A DNA stretch of 13,389 bases, taken from CAYOFK01 sp964403185 (GTDB lineage: Bacteria > Bacteroidota > Bacteroidia > Bacteroidales > VadinHA17). Of the stretch, positions 1-5,687 are shown piece after piece (positions within the stretch are counted from its first letter, which is position 1; every line of letters begins with the position of its first letter). The notes under the pieces were generated by a model, which made no database searches, was not told the DNA's origin, and saw only the letters and a program-made list of their open reading frames with translations. Location: positions 1 through 13,389 of the forward strand of contig CAYOFK010000084.1 in NCBI GenBank assembly GCA_964403185.1. Reading direction: 5' to 3'. The translations under genes were made by a program, and so were the position numbers.

Positions 1-846
1 GAACACTACATCGATATCACCGGCATGGATCGTTTTTTCGGAGCGCTGAGGTGGACCCGTGAACTGCGTGAAACCATCATAAAGAATACAGGGCTTCCCA
101 TATCTTTTGGATTATCTGTAAACAAGACCGTATCAAAAATTGCTGCCGGTGAAGCCAAACCCAATGGAACTCTGGAAATTCCCGGTGCAGATGTCCGGTT
201 TTTCCTGTCTCCGCTTTCCATCAGTAAGATCCCTATGATCGGTAATAAAACCCACCGGCTTTTACGTTCCATGGGTATTGCCACCATACACACCCTGAGC
301 CAGATCCCCCCGGAAATGATGGAGCGGCTCATGGGAAAAAATGGCAGGGTTATCTGGGAAAAAGCCAATGGCATTGATCGTACGCCGGTGATCAGTTACC
401 ACAAACAAAAATCGATGAGTTCAGAAAGAACATTTGACAGGGATACCACCGACCTGATTACATTGAATCAGACACTGGTAACCATGGTGGAAAAAATCGC
501 TTTTGAACTGCGAAGCAAACAAAAACTCACCTCCTGTGTAACCGTAAAGATCCGCTATTCAAATTTCGACACACACAGCCTGCAAAAACGCATTCCCTAC
601 ACATCTTTCGATCATGTACTCATTGCCATTGCAAAAGAATTGTTTAAGAGATTATATACCCGGAGGATGCTTATACGGCTTATTGGTGTAAGGATCAGTC
701 ACCTTGTACAGGGGGTTCCACAACTGAACCTCTTTGAAGATACACCTGAAATGGTGAATCTGTACCTGGCCATGGACGGCATCAGAAAACGCTACGGGAA
801 ATATGCCCTGAAAAGGGCTGTTGGCATTGAGAGTCCGGAGAGATGA
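1..846 (+). CDS. dinB: DNA polymerase IV (DinB-type Y-family translesion polymerase), 5'-truncated
   Basis: This is a Y-family translesion DNA polymerase whose 5' end lies outside the window; 281 codons are visible. The frame is open from base 1. The first residues read EHYIDITG and match the family's S-[IV]-D-E-x-[YF]-x-D-x-TG block, so the first visible residue should be the catalytic glutamate and the edge cuts through the palm active site. Next come the palm segment with NKTVSKIAAGEAKPNG (codons 41-56), a helix-hairpin-helix thumb region (IPMIGNKTHRLLRSMGI) and a little-finger domain beginning near SSERTF. Near the C-terminus, QLNLF (codons 241-245, bases 721-735) is a textbook beta-clamp-binding pentapeptide. 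The retained glutamate argues for an active polymerase rather than a catalytically dead ImuB. The next gene downstream is a dnaE homologue on the same strand, which suggests a damage-tolerance cassette. ATG 25 is internal and not the start. Confidence 0.93.
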   Translation, partial: EHYIDITGMDRFFGALRWTRELRETIIKNTGLPISFGLSVNKTVSKIAAGEAKPNGTLEIPGADVRFFLSPLSISKIPMIGNKTHRLLRSMGIATIHTLSQIPPEMMERLMGKNGRVIWEKANGIDRTPVISYHKQKSMSSERTFDRDTTDLITLNQTLVTMVEKIAFELRSKQKLTSCVTVKIRYSNFDTHSLQKRIPYTSFDHVLIAIAKELFKRLYTRRMLIRLIGVRISHLVQGVPQLNLFEDTPEMVNLYLAMDGIRKRYGKYALKRAVGIESPER

Positions 847-1092
847 GAGGAGGTTTGGAAGGAAGGTGCCGGGCGCTATGTTGCGAAGTAAACCTTCCAG
901 AGTCCGACCGAAGGGAGGTCCTGGAAGTGTTGAGAAAGAAGGTTGAGTTTGCCTGACCATTTAGGCCGGGGGGATCTGGGAATTCAGAAAAACCCCACTG
1001 GACCAAACTAAAACCTGCGTCATGCAATCTGCAACCACCTTCCAGTTGTCAGGAACCAGGAACTAAAAACTAAAAACCAGGAACTAGATTTT
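847..1092 (+). other. Structured spacer between dinB and dnaE
   Basis: This 246-bp spacer carries no convincing gene. It contains inverted repeats: GGAAGGT (861-867) with ACCTTCC (892-898), and CTTCCAG (894-900) with CTGGAAG (921-927). The second pair encloses a nested GACC/GGTC pair (906-909, 917-920), so 894-927 can fold into a bulged hairpin. ACCTTCCAG recurs in direct orientation at 892-900 and 1037-1045. The right end is a heptad repeat listed separately. Small minus-strand reading frames cross this spacer into dinB but have no recognisable domain. Whether dinB and dnaE are co-transcribed across it cannot be told from sequence alone. Confidence 0.5.
1052..1086 (+). repeat. Five-copy 7-bp tandem repeat just upstream of dnaE
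   Basis: Five consecutive units follow the consensus RRAACYA: GGAACCA, GGAACTA, AAAACTA, AAAACCA, GGAACTA. They end six bases before the dnaE ATG. The GGAACYA units are purine-rich and occupy the place where a ribosome-binding site would lie. The copies differ at the R and Y positions, so slippage would be less likely than in a perfect microsatellite. Function is unknown; it may be a dispersed intergenic repeat or a translation-affecting leader. Confidence 0.75.
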
Positions 1093-4038
1093 ATGCACCT
1101 GACAACCCATTCATATTACAGTTTGCGCTATGGAACAATGGCGCCGGAAACCCTCGTCGAAGAAGCCGGTAAAGTGGGTGTCCGGGCCCTGGGGCTTACA
1201 GACATAAATACCTCAATGGGCATCCCTGATTTTGTTAAAGCATGCCACAAACATGGCATCCATCCCATTGCAGGAATCGAATTCAGGGACGGGAACCAAC
1301 ACCTGTTTACAGGCATTGCAAAAAACAATGAAGGATTCAGGGAACTCAATGAATTCCTGAGCCGGTGCAACCTGAATGGCACAACCATACCTCCTGTTGC
1401 CCCGGAATTCGGACATGTACATATAATCTATCCGTTTGCCATCCGTCCGCAGGGAAAGCTCAATGCACATGAATACATCGGAATACGGCCCGGAGAATTG
1501 CGTAAACTGCTTTCTTCAGAATTCAGCGCAAACCACACAAAACTCATTGCGGTTCAGCCTGTAAGCTTTCTGAACCAGGAGGCCTATCAATTGCACCGGC
1601 ACCTCAGGGCCATTGATCACAACATTTTGCTCACTCAGTTACACCCCTCCCACCTGGCAGAAAATGACGAACTGCTCTATTCCCCGGACCGGTTGTACAA
1701 ACTCTACGCACGTTATCCAACAATCATACGAAATACAGAGCGCATCATCGAATCCTCATCCATTGACTTGAACCAGGACCAGTGTAAGAATAAAAAAACT
1801 TTTACAGGAGACCCTTATGATGACAAACTGCTGCTCGAAAAACTTACATCTGACGGTCTCAAATACCGATATGGAACCGGGAACAAAGAGGCCATCCGCC
1901 GGGTGGAACACGAACTTGAAATCATCCACCGCATGGAATTTTCATCATATTTTCTCATCACCTGGGATATTATACGCTATTCCATGTCCCGGGGGTTTTA
2001 TCATGTTGGACGGGGCAGTGGTGCCAACTCTATTGTGGCTTATTGCCTGCGGATCACTGATGTGGACCCCATTGAACTGGATCTGTACTTTGAGCGTTTT
2101 ATCAACCCAAACCGGACCAGTCCGCCTGATTTTGATATCGACTATTCATGGAAGGAAAGAAACGAGGTGCTGGATTACATTTTTAAGCGCTACGGACGCC
2201 GGCATACTGCATTGCTGGGCGCCACTTCAACCTTCAAAGGCAAATCAATTATCCGGGAGTTGGGAAAGGTGTATGGCTTGCCAAAGCCGGAGATTGATGC
2301 CCTGATCAGCCACCCCGAAGCCGATACAAACCGGAATGAAATTACCGACCGCATTTTTAGAATTGGATTCCTTATGGCCGGTTTCCCTAATCTCAGAAGC
2401 ATCCACGCAGGCGGTGTGCTGATCTCAGAACGTCCCATCACCTGCTATACGGCCCTGGACCTCCCGCCAAAAGGGCTTCAGACCACCCAGTGGGATATGT
2501 ATGTGGCCGAAGCTATTGGTTTTGAAAAATTCGACATACTCAGTCAGAGAGGCATTGGCCACATCAGGGAAGCAGTAGATATTATCCGGCAAAACAGGAA
2601 CCTCTCTGTGAATGTACATGCCATTCAGGATTTCAAAAAGGATAAAAAGCTTAAAAATTTATTACGCACCGGCGAAACTACCGGCTGCTTCTATATCGAA
2701 AGTCCGGCCATGCGCGGTTTGCTCAGGAAGTTGTGTTGCAATGATTATACCGGCCTGGTTGCAGCCAGTTCCATCATCCGTCCAGGTGTAGCCCGCTCGG
2801 GTATGATGCGGGAATACATCCACAGATACCACCATCCCGGAGACTTTAAGTACCTGCATCCGGTCATGAAGGAACAATTGCAGGAAACTTTTGGCGTCAT
2901 GGTCTATCAGGAAGATGTGCTGAAGGTTTGCCACCATTTTGCCGGCCTTGGACTGGCCGAAGCTGATGTGCTGCGCCGTGCCATGAGTGGTAAATACCGG
3001 TCGAAGAAAGAGCTTCAACGCATTGTTGAAAAATTTTTCAGAAACTGTGCTGAGAAAGGGTATCCCGATACGCTTACAAAGGAGGTCTGGCGGCAAATCG
3101 AATCCTTTGCCGGTTATTCATTCTCCAAGGCACACTCTGCCTCTTATGCCGTTGAGAGCTTCCAAAGTCTCTTCCTGAAAACCCACTTCCCCCTCGAGTT
3201 TATGGTTGCGGTAATCAATAATTTTGGCGGTTTCTACCGCACCTGGGTATATGTGAATGAAGCCAGAAAATACGGCGCTGAAATAGAGCTTCCAAGTATC
3301 AATCACAGCGAAATAAAAACAAGCATCAGAGGCCATACTGTATATCTGGGGTTTATTCACATTCAGAATCTCGCGCATAATGTGGTACAGAAAATACTTT
3401 CAGAACGGAAGCTTGGCGGTGCATTCAAGAACCTGGAAGATTTTATTAAAAGGGTTCATGCCGGGATGGAACAACTGATCCTGCTCATCCGTATCAATGC
3501 ATTCCGGTTTACCGGGCAATCAAAAAAAGAATTGCTCTGGCACGCACACCTCCTGATGAATCCCTCAGCAAAAAAGAAAACCGGTTCACTGCCCCTTTTT
3601 CATTTACCTGCTAAAGAATTTCAGTTACCACCCCTTATTCATGATGCCATTGAAGACGCTTTTGATGAAATAGAACTGATCGGGTTTCCCGTCACCTGCT
3701 CCTGGTTCGACCTGCTTCAGACAAAATTCAGGGGCAACATCCCGGCACGCGACCTGAATAAACATGCCGGCAAAAAAGTCAAAATGGTCGGACAACTGGT
3801 GGCTGTTAAATACATTCATACCAAAAACAGGGAATGGATGCATTTTGGGGCATTCCATGATGTAAAAGGAGATTTTTTCGATACGGTACATTTTCCGCAA
3901 AGTCTCAAAAAATATCCTTTCAGGGGAAGCGGTTTATACCTGATTCAGGGCACCATCGTGGAAGAGTTTGGATTCAGCAGCATTGAAGTGGAAAAACTGG
4001 CTAAATTACCCATAGTAAAAAATCCGGGATATGAATAA
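1093..4038 (+). CDS. dnaE: C-family DNA polymerase III alpha subunit, short DnaE type (probably error-prone)
   Basis: This is a 981-residue C-family replicative-type DNA polymerase. Order of parts: PHP domain (about 1-200), palm with GRGSG (306-310) and the catalytic aspartate block PDFDID (345-350), the third catalytic aspartate in FEKFDILSQ (D481), fingers with YQEDVLKV and ADVLRRAMSGK, the FAGYSFSKAHSASYA block, and a C-terminal OB-fold (about 890-975). All three polymerase aspartates are present. The PHP domain reads HLTTHSYYS and GLTDINTS where metal-binding PHP domains have HLHxH and TDH, so at least two ligands are missing and PHP proofreading is unlikely. It is shorter than E. coli DnaE (1160 residues) and ends at the OB-fold, with no visible tau-binding region. 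A candidate clamp motif SLPLF lies at 832-836. Pairing with dinB suggests a mutasome role like that of DnaE2/ImuC. The housekeeping dnaE is presumably elsewhere. Confidence 0.93.
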   Translation: MHLTTHSYYSLRYGTMAPETLVEEAGKVGVRALGLTDINTSMGIPDFVKACHKHGIHPIAGIEFRDGNQHLFTGIAKNNEGFRELNEFLSRCNLNGTTIPPVAPEFGHVHIIYPFAIRPQGKLNAHEYIGIRPGELRKLLSSEFSANHTKLIAVQPVSFLNQEAYQLHRHLRAIDHNILLTQLHPSHLAENDELLYSPDRLYKLYARYPTIIRNTERIIESSSIDLNQDQCKNKKTFTGDPYDDKLLLEKLTSDGLKYRYGTGNKEAIRRVEHELEIIHRMEFSSYFLITWDIIRYSMSRGFYHVGRGSGANSIVAYCLRITDVDPIELDLYFERFINPNRTSPPDFDIDYSWKERNEVLDYIFKRYGRRHTALLGATSTFKGKSIIRELGKVYGLPKPEIDALISHPEADTNRNEITDRIFRIGFLMAGFPNLRSIHAGGVLISERPITCYTALDLPPKGLQTTQWDMYVAEAIGFEKFDILSQRGIGHIREAVDIIRQNRNLSVNVHAIQDFKKDKKLKNLLRTGETTGCFYIESPAMRGLLRKLCCNDYTGLVAASSIIRPGVARSGMMREYIHRYHHPGDFKYLHPVMKEQLQETFGVMVYQEDVLKVCHHFAGLGLAEADVLRRAMSGKYRSKKELQRIVEKFFRNCAEKGYPDTLTKEVWRQIESFAGYSFSKAHSASYAVESFQSLFLKTHFPLEFMVAVINNFGGFYRTWVYVNEARKYGAEIELPSINHSEIKTSIRGHTVYLGFIHIQNLAHNVVQKILSERKLGGAFKNLEDFIKRVHAGMEQLILLIRINAFRFTGQSKKELLWHAHLLMNPSAKKKTGSLPLFHLPAKEFQLPPLIHDAIEDAFDEIELIGFPVTCSWFDLLQTKFRGNIPARDLNKHAGKKVKMVGQLVAVKYIHTKNREWMHFGAFHDVKGDFFDTVHFPQSLKKYPFRGSGLYLIQGTIVEEFGFSSIEVEKLAKLPIVKNPGYE

Positions 4039-4144
4039 CCGGGGCACGAAACGGTGGAAAGCCAATGACTGCCACCCAGGCGGAAATGCCGGGGGTATGG
4101 AAACACTCACAAACCGGGGGTATGAGTTGAACATCCTCCTTTGA
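4039..4144. other. Convergent intergenic region with GC-rich stem and short direct repeats
   Basis: This spacer lies between the convergent dnaE and prsW genes. CCGGGGGTATG occurs exactly twice (4089-4099 and 4114-4124), and a near copy, CCGGGATATGA, forms the last codons of dnaE (4024-4034). A GC-rich hairpin is possible at 4075-4094 (CCC-A-GGC / GCC-G-GGG around GGAAAT). No T-tract follows on either strand, so calling it an intrinsic terminator would be a guess. Confidence 0.4.
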
Positions 4145-4816
4145 TCAAAACAGCTTATTGCGGTATATTGAACTGTCTGAAAGTTCCTTCATTTTCCTGA
4201 AACCGTTAATCCACAGAAATATAATGAATGGGATAAGCACTAGTAAAAGCGCATAGAACTGTGCCATCAGGCAGAAATTATAAAAACCATGGAACGCAAC
4301 CGGAACAAACCAGGCCAGAAAGAGATAGCGCTTCTTTTTATGGCTGTAGAATTTGGCCAGGCCAAGATAATACCCCATGGTCACTCCAAATAAGGCATGA
4401 GCAGGAACCGCAGTAACGGCCCGGATAACACCGGTTTCAAATCCTCCATCCAGAACATACATAATGTTTTCAACACCTGCAAATCCCAGTGAAATATACA
4501 CGGCATAAACGATTCCGTCGAATTTTTCATTAAAAAAACTCTTGCCCCAAATGAATAATACGAATGCGAGATACTTGAAACTTTCTTCTGTAAATCCGGC
4601 GATCACAAAGGCTGTATACGCTGCCGAAGAGATTTGATTCTGTGGTGTGAAAAGTTCCAGAAAACGCTCAATGGCAATAACCGGTACTATAATGATAATA
4701 CCGAGCAACAGGGCCCTTGCCAACATCCGCCAGGGTTCCTTTTCATATTTATCACGATAGTAAACATAGATGATGATGGTGATGACCGGAGCCAGGGATA
4801 TCAGGAGAAGATCCAT
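4145..4816 (-). CDS. prsW: PrsW-family intramembrane glutamic protease
   Basis: A 223-residue polytopic membrane protein with the PrsW motif set. KYEKEPW follows the first membrane helix (residues 23-29). EExxK is at E77/E78/K81 (TEESFKY), GxEN at E116/N117, PAHALFG at 138-144, and HGFYN at 176-180. About seven to eight hydrophobic segments are visible. In Bacillus subtilis PrsW makes the site-1 cut in the anti-sigma factor RsiW; homologues belong to the wider CPBP/Abi-type glutamyl intramembrane protease group. No anti-sigma or sigma factor gene is in this window, so the substrate is unknown. It starts 21 bp after the stop of the upstream secreted-protein gene on the same strand, so the two are probably co-transcribed. 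An AAGGA-like stretch about 11-15 nt upstream of ATG 4816 may act as a weak ribosome-binding site. Confidence 0.88.
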   Translation of the reverse strand: MDLLLISLAPVITIIIYVYYRDKYEKEPWRMLARALLLGIIIIVPVIAIERFLELFTPQNQISSAAYTAFVIAGFTEESFKYLAFVLFIWGKSFFNEKFDGIVYAVYISLGFAGVENIMYVLDGGFETGVIRAVTAVPAHALFGVTMGYYLGLAKFYSHKKKRYLFLAWFVPVAFHGFYNFCLMAQFYALLLVLIPFIIFLWINGFRKMKELSDSSIYRNKLF

Positions 4817-4837
4817 ATGCGAGAAGCATCCTTATGT

Positions 4838-5488
4838 TTAGTGCCAAGGACCCCACGGATCCGGACGATATCCAAATGGCCTGGCTGGCTGATAAAGGTA
4901 TGGATTAAAACCCCGGTCGAACCTGATTTGAGCACCTATTTGAATGTTATTACTGATACGGTAATGGAACGACATGGAATAACTTTCGAAGCCATAACCG
5001 GAAGGTCTGAACCCTGTTCTGTCTGGCGTTTGATCTATGCTTTTCATCACACTGCCTGAAATTACCAGATCTTCAGACAACTTATAATCAGCCTGACCGT
5101 AAACCAGAAAGTCAACCCATGAATTGGGATAACCGGTATCGCGGACCAGTTTATCCGGGAATTTCGAAATAGTACTGTGACTCATGATGACGCCTGCACG
5201 AACATGCAGACGGTCAGATATCCGGTAATTCAGTTCAGGAGCGATCCAGGATTGAAAACCACTGCCAAAATATCTGCTTGAAGAAAAGGAGGTGCCAATA
5301 CTGATGTTATACCGTATCGGAGCCAGACCGGAGGTATTTCTGTCAGATCTTATTATAGAATCATGGTAATATTTATCAGGTGCTGGTGCCGGTGTATAAA
5401 ATGCCTCCGGGTGATGATAGATGCCCTGGCCAAAAGCACTGAGGCTCAGAAATATTAAAACCAGTCCTGTTATCGTTTCTTTCTTCAT
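4838..5488 (-). CDS. Small secreted / probable outer-membrane protein, unrecognised family
   Basis: A 216-residue protein with no family I can name. It starts with a clear signal peptide (MKKETITGLVLIFLSLSAFG, cleavage probably near AFGQ at about residue 21). The mature part has alternating polar/hydrophobic aromatic-rich stretches typical of beta-strands, such as YNISIGTSF, SWIAPELNYRI, LHVRAGVIM, DFLVYGQADYKL, SMSFHYRI and IQIGAQIRFDRG. A small outer-membrane barrel or surface protein fits. The tail (about the last 20 residues) is rich in P, Y, G and W. The frame could extend to ATG 5515, but I chose ATG 5488 because it gives a canonical signal peptide and because a Bacteroidota-type promoter at 5504-5534 overlaps the longer start. 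It leads the likely two-gene operon with prsW. Confidence 0.75.
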   Translation of the reverse strand: MKKETITGLVLIFLSLSAFGQGIYHHPEAFYTPAPAPDKYYHDSIIRSDRNTSGLAPIRYNISIGTSFSSSRYFGSGFQSWIAPELNYRISDRLHVRAGVIMSHSTISKFPDKLVRDTGYPNSWVDFLVYGQADYKLSEDLVISGSVMKSIDQTPDRTGFRPSGYGFESYSMSFHYRISNNIQIGAQIRFDRGFNPYLYQPARPFGYRPDPWGPWH

Positions 5489-5503
5489 ACAATCCATCGT
5501 GTA

Positions 5504-5534
5504 CAAAAATAACAAATCTGAGCATTAAATGCAA
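5504..5534 (-). promoter_or_regulatory. Bacteroidota-type promoter for the secreted protein / prsW operon
   Basis: On the minus strand, TATTTTTG (5511 to 5504) matches the Bacteroidota -7 consensus TAnnTTTG exactly. A TTG (5534 to 5532) lies 20 bp upstream, the usual distance for the -33 element. Transcription would begin near 5498, leaving about 10 nt before ATG 5488. This agrees with the shorter start chosen for the gene. Confirmation would need transcript 5'-end data. Confidence 0.6.
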
Positions 5535-5687
5535 GGTTCAGTTATAGTTTCAACTGAAATAAGGAAATCTAAATCTTTGATTATTAGGTTAGAAGATTTT
5601 TCGAATGATTTTAAAATGACCCTTCTCCTGATTTATTGAACAGCCCCTCCGTCTTGAGCAGCATTTGAGGAAACAGATCCCGATTTT

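Noticed and set aside
25..846. dinB starting at ATG 25
   Set aside because: In-frame residues before it (EHYIDITG) belong to the conserved active-site block, so the true start is upstream of the window.
652..1027. Minus-strand frames of 102 and 81 codons crossing the dinB-dnaE spacer
   Set aside because: They overlap the conserved C-terminal coding part of dinB, have low-complexity S/P/F-rich translations, and show no domain or promoter.
1052..1086. CRISPR-like array
   Set aside because: Units are 7 bp, contiguous and without spacers; no cas gene is present.
1817..2305. 162-codon plus-strand frame
   Set aside because: It is an out-of-frame shadow inside the dnaE palm domain.
4075..4094. 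Intrinsic terminator after dnaE
   Set aside because: A GC-rich hairpin can form but no T-tract follows on either strand.
4634..5059. 141-codon plus-strand frame
   Set aside because: It lies antisense over the start of prsW and the 3' part of the secreted-protein gene, both better supported.
4838..5515. Longer version of the secreted protein starting at ATG 5515
   Set aside because: The extra nine residues precede an otherwise canonical signal peptide and overlap a good promoter.
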